Origin: Meloidogyne chitwoodi
Lineage: Eukaryota > Nematoda > Chromadorea > Rhabditida > Meloidogynidae
Assembly: GCA_015183035.1 (NCBI GenBank)
Contig: JACZZP010000017.1
Coordinates: forward strand, 682,001-746,000
Length of the DNA: 64,000 bases
Direction of reading: 5' to 3'
How positions within the stretch are numbered: the stretch's first letter is position 1; every line of letters begins with the position of its first letter. The notes below the pieces were generated by a model. The model was not told the origin of the DNA. It saw only the letters and a list, made by a program, of their open reading frames with translations, and did no database searches. Both the position numbers and the translations under genes were made by a program. Of this stretch, positions 43,657-55,500 are shown piece after piece.

Positions 43657-46207
43657 TTACCCAAAGTTAATAAGCGTAGGCTCAGGCAAATGAATTTCTT
43701 CACCTCCATTTCCATTCATATGAGGATCTTCTGGAGGAGTTCGAACTGTACGATAATTATCATGTCCATCTGATCCATTAAGCTTTTCATCGGAATGAAA
43801 GACTTTATTAACCGAAGGTTTACTAGGCACGATTGTGGCGGATACCTTTGTAAGAATTTTAAAAACATATATTAAATGTTAAAAAAAGATAAATACTTGT
43901 CCTGGAAGTTGCGGTTGTCCCTGAATTCCATTAGATTCCTGTTTCATCATTCGACGACGTTGCAAAAATTCCTAAAAATGTAAATATAGAATATTATTTA
44001 CAAAAAAACCGCTAAAGCAGCCTTATCCGCTGATTTTGACATAAGTGGATTTTCAGCTGAAATTGCCGGTGAACTCATAGTATCCGAAAAAATATTCTAA
44101 ATAAACAATAATTATTTTATATAATTTTTATAAAATCACTCACATCTTTTTTGGTAAATCCATTGCTGCTTGAATGTTGAATCGTTTGGGGACTTGCAGC
44201 ATTTTCTGGGCGTATTTTCTGAAGAATTTCATTAACTTGTTGAAGACGTTGATTCCGTTTTTCCTCCAAGATTGGAGGAATCTCAATTGGTGGAATCGTA
44301 CGGTCAATTTTTGGCAATATCACTTCACTCTCTTCAAGTGAAGAATGATTACTGCTTGGTGGACGTTGATCCTAAAAAATAAATAAACTTTTAACCTTGT
44401 AATGAATTTATAAGATTCTTATAAAACACTAAACCTGTTCAGAAATTTGAACCAAAGTTGCATCAGTTGTATCTCCAATATTAACAGAATCTCTAGCAGT
44501 CTAAAATATTTGCTAATAATATGATTAAAGGTAAAAAATATACCCGCGACAGAACAAATGTTCTATCACTCATAATACTTTCACGATTTTTATCTTCATG
44601 AATAGAATGCTTAAAGTAAAAATATAAAAGAATTAGAAAATGAATAAAACCTCCTGTATCTGTGAATGCAAAGACGAATAGTGTTTATCTTCAGCAACTA
44701 AGAATGTCGTATCAAGTTCTTCACGAGACATATGAAAATTTGGCTTTTTAACTTCATCATTCGAAACAAAATTAGAATAACCCTAAATTGACAGGATATA
44801 ATACATTAAGAAAAATTTTTAAAATGATTCTAATATATTTATTAAATAACTAAATTAACCATTTTATTTCCAGAATCAACATAAGTATTTGAAAGTCCCT
44901 CAGATCTATTGTTAGTAGTCAAAACAGCATCGTTTTTAGTGCAAAAGTTTTCCTCGAAAGTTTTCTCCATTGTTAGATTAAAATCGACTTCTGGCTGTTG
45001 AGCATTTGTTGAAATCATTGTAGAAACACAAACATCGGGACTTTTTAAAATTTTAAACTGGTCTTCCACTTTTTTACGAATAACTGGTCGACGTTGTTGA
45101 CGATCGACAACGCTTAAAAATATTGTTAAAATAATTTCAAAAAAAGTTTTTTCTTACTTTTTGGCCTGATTGTGAGAAACATTTTCATAAGGTTTTTCTT
45201 TAGAATGTCCAGATTTAGAAAAACCATTGTTCCCTGATTTCACTAAAAGAAAAATAAAATTAAAAAATATTTTTTTTCATTTCACCAGAATAGAGTGACT
45301 GTGTCATCAAAGGCGGTGGAGCACATACGTTGTTTTTGCTGCTTGTAGTCGAACTGAGTGGAGAGCGTGTTTGTTGTTTTTTCACTGCTGAAGGCTTTCG
45401 TCGTGGAGATGTCAGTTGCTTATTATTAGCAGAACTACTAAGAGAGCCAAAAACACTACGAGTCATTCCATCAGAAGATGAAGGAATTACTTTTTCTACA
45501 CGATTATTAGTCATAAAACGCGAAGGAATGCGAGACGTCACTGGCTCACTACGCAAGTTCTAAAAATTGAAATTTTAATTCAATAAGTTCATAACTTAAA
45601 ATTACAAAATTCATAAAGAGGAAGTTAAATTTTTAACCTGCTTTGGAGGCGTCGAACCTCGTGAGTTTGAAGATATAGCCTGATTTGATCGCTTCTGTTG
45701 CCCAGCCTTCTCCAAATAACATAATTCACGTGGCGTTGAACTTCCAAACACAAAAGCAAGTTTCTTTTGAGGCCGACTGGCTAAAACGCGAGAAGACTTT
45801 TGATGGTTCTTCTGAAGTATTTCCTAAATATTTGTGAATTATAATTAGTATATCTCATTAAAATATCAAATCTCAATTTACCTCCTTTTTAGCAGTTAAT
45901 TTGTTTAGTTGGGCGCATCGACGATCCAAAGCGGCCTTCTGCCTTTCCAATTCCTTCTGTTGACGCTGACGAATTCGCTCACGAATATCATTCTCCTTAT
46001 TATTCTTTGCACGTGCCAATCGCTCCTCTTGTTCCCGCATTCTTGCTTCACACCTAAATTTCAAAAGTCACTAATAAAATGAAAATAAAACCTGGCCATA
46101 CGCTCCTTTTCAGCCGCCTCTTTGCGTTTTATGACTTCCGCCGTTTTATCTGTTCCAATATAAATACTCCGCGTCATACTCATATTCATTAGATTGTTGT
46201 CCGCCAT
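43657..46207 (-). CDS. MAP7/ensconsin-like microtubule-associated protein
   Basis: About 13 exons from 46092-46207 to 43657-43845; about 643 aa, low complexity outside the N-terminal coil. Starts MADNNLMNMSMTRSIYIGTD. A strongly charged helix follows at residues about 25-100 (VIKRKEAAEKERMARCEARM, NKENDIRERIRQRQQKELER), then basic Ser-rich sequence (TSPRRKPSAVKKQQTRSPLS). A second short helical stretch is EEKRNQRLQQVNEILQKIR. The arrangement of a charged N-terminal coiled coil followed by basic Ser/Pro-rich segments resembles MAP7/ensconsin, which binds microtubules and recruits kinesin-1; this is a family-level inference. It lies 166 bp downstream of riok-1 on the same strand, with a ctatag-type acceptor at 46227-46233, so it may be the second gene of an operon. 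Confidence 0.6.
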
Positions 46208-46373
46208 AGATAATAAATAAAAACAGCTATAGTAATTAAAAATTATAAAAATATATAAATAAATATGCTTAAACAGTAAGCATTAATAAATTAAAAAATT
46301 ATAAAATATAACTTTTATCAACTAAAAAACGATAAATATAATATAAAAGTCAACAATAGAATAAACATCTTGT
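46208..46373 (-). promoter_or_regulatory. Short intercistronic gap with trans-splice-like acceptor
   Basis: 166 bp between the riok-1 stop and the MAP7-like start on the same strand. Reading the minus strand, ttactatag ends at about 46227, twenty nt before the ATG, with no upstream exon to join. Spacing of this order is typical of nematode operons using a spliced leader. Confidence 0.4.
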
Positions 46374-48204
46374 TTATCTTCCGGATTTCGCCAATTTATC
46401 ACGACGCTTCTTAACCTTCTTTGGCACTTTTTGTTTCCGTTGATCCCTTTTCTCCTCTTTAACAGCTTCTTTTCGTGCCTTTCTTGTTTCATTTGACTCA
46501 CCTTTTAATCGTGGATGGAGTTGATGAAGAGCTTTTTTGTCTTCTTTATTCATATTTTCAACTTCATCACTCTCTTGTTCATCAGTTAAATGATCATTTA
46601 ATTCATCAGTTGAAGAATGATTATCTTCATTTGAAAACTCATCGATGTTTTCATCTGCATCAAGTGTTTTGCCAATAACCTTTTGGAAAGGATTGTTTGG
46701 TTCAAATCCTTGCTTCTCCATGAGATGATCCCGTTCAAAAGTTACAATCTGTTCAAGTTTGTGTGGGATATATGCATTCATGAAAAAGCTGTCATCTGGT
46801 AAGTGATCACATCGCCGTTCGTGTACTAAGGCCTCAGCAAATTTCAAATCATTTACCACTGGATCAGCAATAATCTAAAATTATAAAAAATCAATATATG
46901 CACAAAATAAATTCCCTTCCTTTATTATACGTAAAATTTAAAATGACAATACCTCAAAAAGTCGTTTCATGCCAAAAACTTTTGTACCACGTTCCATAAA
47001 AAATTTTGTGACATTTGCAATATCAGAACGTAAAAAAGTTAAAGCATTTGGATGATCATGTTCAACAGATTGGGATACATCAATTATTATAAGATGATTA
47101 TCATAAAAAAGTATGTTGAACTCAGAAAGATCTTAAAAATGAATTTTACATCATAAAAGAATAAAGTTACCAGCATGAACAAGTTTGCATTTTCTGTACA
47201 TATCACGCATTATTGTAACGCATTCGACATAAAGTTGATCCGCCAATTCTTTATCAATATCATGAACATTCTTCAATAAAGGAGCAGCGCACCCATCGTC
47301 ACCAATAAATTCCATAACAAGAACGTGCCCCTAAAAAAAATTTGTCGTGGAAAGATTAATGGGATTAAACAAATAAACTCATAATATCAAGATAAAAAGC
47401 AAAAATGATAAAATTTTTACCTTAAGCAAGATGGGTTTTGGAACAGGTATGCCAGCCAAGTACATTCTTTGCAAATTTCTAATTTCTTTTTCAGCCCATG
47501 TAGAAACCATTTTTCTAGGATTATGACGACAATATCCTTTACGGTACCTAAAAAATAAAAGCTGAAAATATTAAACTAACATACCTAAATTCACCAGCAA
47601 CATATCTATCACGATCCTTAAACGTTAAAATACTAGTCTTATAGATTTTAATAGCTAAACTGCTACTATCTGTAATGCCATGATAAACATTAGCTTCTTT
47701 TCCAGTGCTAATACAGCCTTCAACTGTATCAAAAAATCCTCTTTGAATTAACTGAAAAAGTATCAGCCTAGTTCGGGGATCGAGGACTTGTTCGACAGTA
47801 GCTCGATTAGAGCGATCATTAAGTTTTCGACGTTCTTTCGCAGCTTCAATTTTGCTCATATGTGCTTGTATAAATGCTTCACCGCTTCGTAACGATTGAG
47901 CACGGAGAGTTGACGCAGATACAGAGTTATGAACTTGACGATTGGGCTATAAAAAATTTTATAAATTTTAATTTAACAATAAAATACTCTATAATTAGCA
48001 TGACCAGCTGAGTTGAACATTTTTGTTAAATCTAAAAAAGTAAAAAATAAAAATTTAAAAAATAAAAATCATACTCCCAGTAAATTCTTCACAATCGTCA
48101 GCAAATTCCTCAAAGTCTTCTCCACTTCCATCATCATCATCATAATTGCCTTGTTCAAAAATTGGGTCACATGAAAGATTAAGTAAATCAGAACGAATAT
48201 GCAT
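46374..48204 (-). CDS. riok-1: RIO1 atypical protein kinase
   Basis: Works in the last cytoplasmic steps of 40S subunit maturation. Seven exons: 48075-48204, 47988-48031, 47585-47946, 47421-47547, 47171-47330, 46953-47131, 46374-46874; about 500 aa. Acidic N-terminus ([15 protein letters not shown]), RIO N-lobe with [14 protein letters not shown] (flexible P-loop) and LAIKIYKTS (catalytic Lys), [19 protein letters not shown], hinge LVMEFIG, catalytic loop [14 protein letters not shown], metal motif [15 protein letters not shown]. The tail is Asp/Glu-rich then Lys/Arg-rich ([15 protein letters not shown]), like a nuclear or rRNA-binding tail. Start: MHIRSDLL at 48204 is preferred over an in-frame ATG at 48252 because a tattatag acceptor lies between them at about 48221-48228. 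Confidence 0.94.
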
Positions 48205-48661
48205 TACAATAAGAATAACACTATAATATTGAATATTTAAAAACTCGTTCAAAGAGAAAAAGAATGAGTTAAAATAAGTATAAAGAAATTATTGTTAAAT
48301 GAAATTCTCACAAACACCATTTAATTCATTTGGTAATATGTAAATTTAGATTTTGAAGTAAAAGACAAATAAGAACGACAAATTGGTAAATGATCAAAAA
48401 TGGACAAATTGGGACACACAAAGGTTATCGACAAAATGGTAAATAAGACAAAATCCGACAAAATGTTACTCGTTATATGGATTAAATTAGAATAAATCTT
48501 CACATTAAAGTCATTGCCATTTTAACTAATTTTATCATGTATCATCGATAAAAATCCTAATATGTAGAAATTATTGTTTAGGTTGCTTTTTTAACTTTTG
48601 ATTTTTTGGTCTAGTTGTTTATATTTGCTATTTAGATAATACATATTATTTGAAAAAAAAT
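48205..48661. promoter_or_regulatory. Shared upstream region of riok-1 and xrn-2, with GACAAAATGG-like repeats
   Basis: About 460 bp between divergent starts. Between 48375 and 48470 the sequence repeats variants of gacaaa(a/t)tgg: gacaaattggta (about 48377-48388), ggacaaattggg (about 48402), gacaaaatggta (48430-48441), gacaaaatcc and gacaaaatgtt. The same 11-mer in reverse, accattttgtc, occurs upstream of got1/rps-12 at 62646-62656. Confidence 0.45.
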
Positions 48662-51600
48662 ATGGGGGTTCCTGCATTCTTCCGCTGGCTCTCTCGCAAA
48701 TATGTCTCTATAATTGTAGATGCGGTTGAAGAACGACGTCAAGAAATTGAAGGAATAAAAATTCCGGTTGATTGCACACAACCAAATCTAAACTATCAGG
48801 TTATTTTTTTAGTATTTCTCTTCTAAAGAATAGTAATTTGGGTTTATAACTTCAGGAATTTGACATTCTCTATCTGGACATGAACGGTATCATTCATCCT
48901 TGTACGCATCCAGAGGATCGACCAGCACCAAAGACGGAGGATGAAATGTTTATTCTTATTTTTGAATATATTGATCGTCTTTTCTCAATTGTTCGTCCAC
49001 GAAGAATTCTCTACATGGCGATTGATGGAGTTGCCCCTAGAGCAAAGGTTGACTTGTACTTTGATATTTTATTTGTTTTTTCAGATGAACCAACAAAGAA
49101 GTCGTCGTTTTCGTGCAGCAAAAGAGGCTGAAGAAAAACGTACTCAGATTGCTAATATAAGAAAAAGATTAGAGAATGAGGGTGTTCCTCTTCCACCACC
49201 TCGCAAAGAAGAGGAACATTTTGATTCTAACTGCATTACACCGGGTACTCCGTTTATGACGCGGTTATCAACGGCATTACGTTATTATATTCATAAAAGA
49301 ATCACATACGATCCTGCTTGGATGAAAATACAAGTTATTTTTTTATTAATACTCTGATTAAAAATTTGATTTCAGGTCATTCTTTCGGACGCCAATGCTC
49401 CAGGTGAAGGTGAACATAAAATAATGGATTACATTCGTCGTCAAAGAGCGTTGCCTTCTCATGATCCAAATACTGTGCATTGTTTATGTGGTGCAGATGC
49501 TGACCTAATTATGCTTGGATTGGCCACGCATGAGGCAAACTTTAATATTATTCGAGAAGAATTTGTACCCAATCAACCAAAAGCATGTGAACTATGCGGA
49601 CAGTACGGGCATGAATTAGAACATTGCCAAGGTCTCGCAAGAGCAGAAGCTGGGCCTGATCAGGCAGACCCTTTAAAAAAAGAGAAGAATTTCATTTTCA
49701 TACGCCTTCCAGTTCTGCGCGAATACTTGGAACGTGAATTGTTTATACCGAATTTGCCGTTTCCTTATGATTTTGAACGTGTTATTGATGATTGGGTATG
49801 TTTTTTTTTTGCATTAATTTTCATATTTACGATTTTCTACTATAAATTAACAGAAACAAAGGGTTTCATTTTTTAGGTAATGATGTGCTTTTTTGTTGGT
49901 AACGATTTTCTTCCACATTTACCATCTCTTGAAATTCGTGAGCATGCTATTGATCGCTTAGTTAAGCTTTATAAAAATATGGTCTATCAAACTGGCGGTT
50001 GGTTAACTAATGATGGCGTTGTTAATATTGATCGAGTGAAAATTATCATGTTTGAATTGGGGAAAGTTGAGGACCAAATTTTCAGAGAACGACAGGTCTT
50101 TTTTTAATCTCTAGGGAAGAATGTTAAATTTTTGCTCTTTAAAAGAACTTCTGTCTTTTAAGAAATTTAAATATAAATTATTATTAATATTTTATTTTAG
50201 CTTCGTGAATTGAAATTTAAAGAAAGTCAAAAACAACGGAAGGCGAGAGCTAAAGAGGCGGCGGCTGAAATGTTAATGCCTTATAATGCTTCAATGATAG
50301 CTCCACAACCTATTCACAATCAAAATCTTAACAAAAGTGGGGAGGAAATTCGAAAAATGGCTGCAGATGATAGAAATCAGGTAAAATTATTTTTTTGTTA
50401 AAAAATTCATTAAGGCTAATGATGTTTATTATATGAGAAGCTACTTTGATCTTATTTGACCCTATAAACGGGATTGAAATAAAACGAGAACTGAAGCCTT
50501 TTTTTATTATTTATCTTTTATAATCTATCAACTTATTGTATTTACATAAAAAATTTTTTTTTAATATTTCAGCTTGCAGCAGAACAAGCTCAGAAACTTA
50601 AATCATTATTGACTCCTGCTGCTGTTTCTTCTGATCAAAAAGGAGGATTAAAGAGAAAAATAGAGCATACTACCAGTGATTCACCAACAGGTTCACCCCC
50701 AGTAAAGGTTTGTTTAAATATATTTTTGTCTTTTGTTTTTACTTTTTTGTTTATTTTAAAATTTTGTTTTGTTGTGGTGCTCTAATAATACCTTTTACTT
50801 TTTTAGTCGTTTAAGGATGGTCGGATTGTTGATGATACCAATACAACACAAGATCCTAAACCAACAATTGTATTTACAACACCTTCTGGCGGCAAAGCTC
50901 CTTTAGCAAAAGGTGCTGTCGGTGCACTTGTCAATGCTGATTCAGATGAGGAAGAGGCAACAGATGACATTAGACTTTGGGAGGAAGGCTGGAAGGAAAG
51001 ATATTATCGTTCAAAGTTTCATGTTGAAGATGTTGATCATGAATTGCGCAAGAATGTGGTATGTGCCTACATTGACGGACTCTCATGGGTTCTGCTCTAT
51101 TATTATCAGGTTTTTTCTAATTTTATGAATACTTATTTTATTATTAGGGTTGTGCAAGTTGGACGTGGTACTTTCCCTATCACTATGCACCATTCGCATC
51201 TGATTTCTATTTGGCGGGAGATTATAAACCCGACTTTAGTAAACAAACTAGACCATTCAAACCGTTGGAGCAGCTTATGGGGGTTTTCCCTTCTGCTAGC
51301 AGGTTTTTATATTTTAACATTGTTTTGAATTTATTTTGTATTTCAGAGCACATATTCCAAAAAGTTGGCATTGGTTAATGACGGATGAGAAATCTCCGAT
51401 AATCGATTTTTATCCTGGTGATTTTGAAATAGATTTAAATGGGAAGAAATATGCCTGGCAGGGTGTGGCTTTATTACCATTTGTTGATGAAAAACGTCTT
51501 TTAGATGCGCTTAATTTGGTTTTTTCAGTTTTTTTATTAAATTTTTATTTTAGGTCTATAATACATTGGATGAAGAGGAAATAGCCAGAAATGATACCGG

Positions 51601-52165
51601 CCCTGACCGACTTTTTGTCGGGCACCGTCATGGACTTTTTGAATTTATGCATTCAATGCATCAACAAGTGAAGGTAAATAATGGTAGTTCGGATGATACT
51701 AGCAAAAATTCTGTTATCGAAAAACAATGGATGATTATTGATGCGAATAAATCTTATGGAATGGCTGGCGAAATTTCTCCTGATAGCAGTTCTATTGACT
51801 ATAACGCTAACTATGTTTCTTCGTTTAGAAATTCTATCGAATTTGGTGATATCAAGGTTCTCTAATTTTAATTTTTAGTTAATCTTAATATTAAGAATAA
51901 TAATTGCATAATGGTTCAATTTCGTGATCCTCAATTTCCGCCACATTTCCAATTTAAAGCCTGCCGTCTTAATGGAATTAAAGAATTACCGCGGGCACTT
52001 AAGCCCCAAACTTACGATGACCGTCGTCAGGGCCCATATCGTCCACAGATTGGATTTTCTCGAGATATCCCGCGTGCTTCCCTTTCTTCAAGTGGTCATC
52101 GAACAATTTATAATAGTTTTCCTCAACGATATCCACAACACTATCGACGAAGTGGACCTTATTGA
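48662..52165 (+). CDS. xrn-2: 5'-3' exoribonuclease 2 (XRN-2)
   Basis: Nuclear exonuclease for transcription termination, rRNA processing and miRNA turnover. Twelve exons: 48662-48799, 48856-49047, 49085-49333, 49376-49795, 49877-50095, 50201-50380, 50573-50707, 50807-51109, 51148-51302, 51347-51518, 51554-51856, 51896-52165; 911 aa. Starts [14 protein letters not shown] as all XRNs do; catalytic acidic motifs [42 protein letters not shown] and [30 protein letters not shown] zinc knuckle [14 protein letters not shown] is present, which marks XRN2 rather than XRN1. The C-terminal half has the conserved [19 protein letters not shown]. The tail is Arg/Tyr/Pro-rich. Complete. Confidence 0.96.
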
Positions 52166-52584
52166 TTGACGAGATTTTTCAATTATTAGATGAATTTTTT
52201 AAATAAGAAATAAAGCGATTATTTATTTTATTCTTAATATATTTAATTTGTATTAAAAAATAATTCTCTGTCGAATCCTCACTCAAACAAATTAATGCAA
52301 ATTTTTTCGCGAAAGGCGGAAAAATATTTTTTGATAAAAGAATGAAGTATTTTGCCTAAAAACTTTTTTCTTTTTTACTATTTTTTCGTATTTACCTCTT
52401 TTAATCACTCACGATCAGTGATCGTTATTTTATGGCCCAAAATCTTTTCTGGTCCGAAATTTAATTATTTGTTTTTTATCTGAACGAAATTTTAAAATTG
52501 TTGTTCGATTTATTTTCTGTTACAAGACCTTATTTGGCTTTCATATTTCTTAATAAAATGAGTTTGTCGTTATTTTTTTTAGAA
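52166..52584. other. Gap between xrn-2 and the VPS3-like gene
   Basis: xrn-2 3' UTR then upstream sequence. tttttttttag ends at 52582, two nt before the chosen ATG of the next gene, a probable spliced-leader acceptor. Upstream ATGs at 52498 and 52558 would be removed by that trans-splice. Confidence 0.4.
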
Positions 52585-55500
52585 ATGTCACAATCAGCAG
52601 TAAAATTATTTGATCGGAAAAGGAGGTGTTTGGACAATAATTTAAAGCACAATGATCAGGTTATTATAAAATTTTTTTTCAAAATCTAAGAAATTCTGAA
52701 TAGCCTTAAAGTTGATTTAATTATTTAAGATAACTGCAGTTTCATGTTTCGATTCAATGGTTGTTATTGGAACATATTCAGGGGTGTTAATGATATTCAA
52801 CACATGTGCAGATGGGACAGTTTCTGCCGATTGGAAAGAGGAAGAAACACTGATACTTACGGAAAAGGTTGGCTTTAAAAAACAATATAATATGAAGTAT
52901 TAAGAATTCGTCTTTTCTATCTTTTTAAATAAAGTATTACATCTATATGAGGTATTAATACACAAATACAAAAAAGGTGTATAGAATCGCATTTATTATC
53001 ACTAATATTCATACAATTTTTAATTTCACGACATTTCTTTCTCTTCCATTGATTCGCTCGATGATTTAGTTTTTTCTTCAACCAAAATTTCTTCACCTTT
53101 TTCCACCTTATCAGCTTCTTTCTCCTTTTCTTTCTTCTTTTCTTCCACTGTTACAGAACGAGTACCTTCGTCCTTGTCCACATCAACCGGTTTAACAGCA
53201 ATTGCAGAGTTCACAACTACTGACTTCTGAGTTGAGTTTGAAGATACTTTCTTTGGCGGATCGACTTCTATTGCTGTCTTTGTCGACTTTTGTGTAATGG
53301 AGACCGATTTTTGCTTTTCACTTTTTGCGTCCTTCTGGAAAAAGGTGGAACCTATTTTTAAAGATTTGATAAATACACCCTTACCCCCGATTTAGTAGTC
53401 TCCAATTCCCTTATAAGTTTCTCTTTCAGCTCAAGTGTAGTCTCCAAGGAAAGCTCCCTTTCGCGATTCCGTTGTCCTGTTTCTCGTGACAATGGATTAG
53501 ATTCACTTTTAGTACTGACCGAATTTGTACTTCTAATCGAGCCCATCGATTCTGTTTCTTTTAACTTATTTAGCTGTTTGATATATTCGGTGTTGTCCTT
53601 CTTCTTCTTTAATTTTTTAGAAGTTCCAATACGTACACTACTTGATGTTATTGTTACTTGTCTTTTTTTGGATTTCGACTTCTAAAATTAAAAAAATATA
53701 ATTTTATTATTTTATAAAACAAATTAATAACCTTTTTACAACACGGAACAACGATCACAAAACTTATTGTTAGAAACAGAATAGCAATCCATGGCGCTAA
53801 GAAAGATTGTATCATTTTGAAGAAAATAAGACGAAGTTATATATGAAAAAATTTAAAGTTTTTTTCCTTTTATATGAAAATATTTCATTGCCTCAATGTC
53901 ATTCGAAAAAAAGCTCCGGAGAGTCCGTGGGGTAATTAAGAGTTAATTTAAGTTTTAATTTCCAAATTTGATATTTTTGGTATTTCTAATTTATAAACTT
54001 TTATTAATTATTTTTACAGGATCGAGGAGGACCAATTACACAAATTTGTTGTGCTTCCGCATTAGGACTTTTAATAATTGTTGTTGGAGAACGAGTGCTT
54101 AGTTTGGTATTGGACGATGAATTTAGAGTATTTTTTAAACTAAAAAGAAAAAAATTTTTTTCATAAGGTTGAGGAAATTTCCAAAGCAAAAAGGATTGCA
54201 TTAAATTCTCATCCTACCACCAATGATGATCCTTTTTCTGTTCAAATTGCTTTAGCAAATTGTCAAAAACAGCAAATACAAATTGCAAAAATTTCTTCTG
54301 AAACAAATTATTTATTTATTAAAGAAAAAATATTAACAACTTTAGGAAATGTTGTTGAAATTGTTTTTAATGGAAATTGTGTTTGTTATGCTACAAATAC
54401 TAGCTATTTTGTACAAGATATTAATGAGAAGAATGGAGTTAAATTATTTGATGTAGAAGATATTAAAATTCCAAAAGTTGTTTGTTCTGTTGGAATGGTT
54501 GGTTATATTTAATTATATTTTTTTGTGGTAATATTTGGAGGAAACTTTATATTTAATAATTACTTTAAGTAGACTATAGGACAAAATAAATACTTAAATT
54601 ATTATTTAAATTAATTTTAAATGGAATTTATTATTATTTTTTTTAAGGAAGAGTTTTGTGTTGTTGGAATTCAAAGTCTTTTAATTTTTGTTAATGGAAA
54701 AGGAGCATCAACCAGACCTCCAATTTCTTTACCTGAACAAAAACATCCTATTGGACTTTCTGTTAAAGAATCTTTTTTAAATGTATTGGACACTTGTGGA
54801 ATTCTTTTTATTTTTAGGTTATTTTTTTTTAATATTTTTTTTGATTTTTCATTTTAAGTGTTCTAGATGGTTCATTAAAGCAACGTTTAGATTTCCCTAA
54901 TGATGGTGAAGATGTTCAACAATTTGTTCAACAACAAAATAATTTATATAAATTGGTTAATATTGACGGTCAAACTTTTATAATTCCTCCATTTGGAAAA
55001 TGTTTTTTTGAATTAATTGCTATGTCTATTTGTTCTCAAATTGAAGAAAATATTTCATATGGAAATTTTGATATTGCTTGTTCTATGTTAGAAGAACAAA
55101 TTTCTGTAAATATTGAAGAAAATTCAAAAGAATTAATTGTGAGTTTTTGAAATTTATATAATTTTATATTTATTATTTTACCTAATTATTCCTTTCCAAA
55201 AAAGCTAATAAATTATTTTTGTAAAAATTTTTAATTTTTTTAATTTTAGCAACTCAAAGAACTTCAACAAAAAATTGCTCAAATTTTTCTTCAAAAAGGC
55301 GAATTTAATAAAGCAATTGATTTGTTTATTAAAAGTGAATCTAAACCAGATTTTTTACTTTCATTGGTTGCAAAACAAAATAAAAATCTTTTTGATGATT
55401 TAAATTTTGAAAAAGTTGAAATTGCTAATATACAAGATGTTAAATATATACCTATTGAAATTGTAAAAGAATATTTACTTAAAATAAGGATGTTATACTT

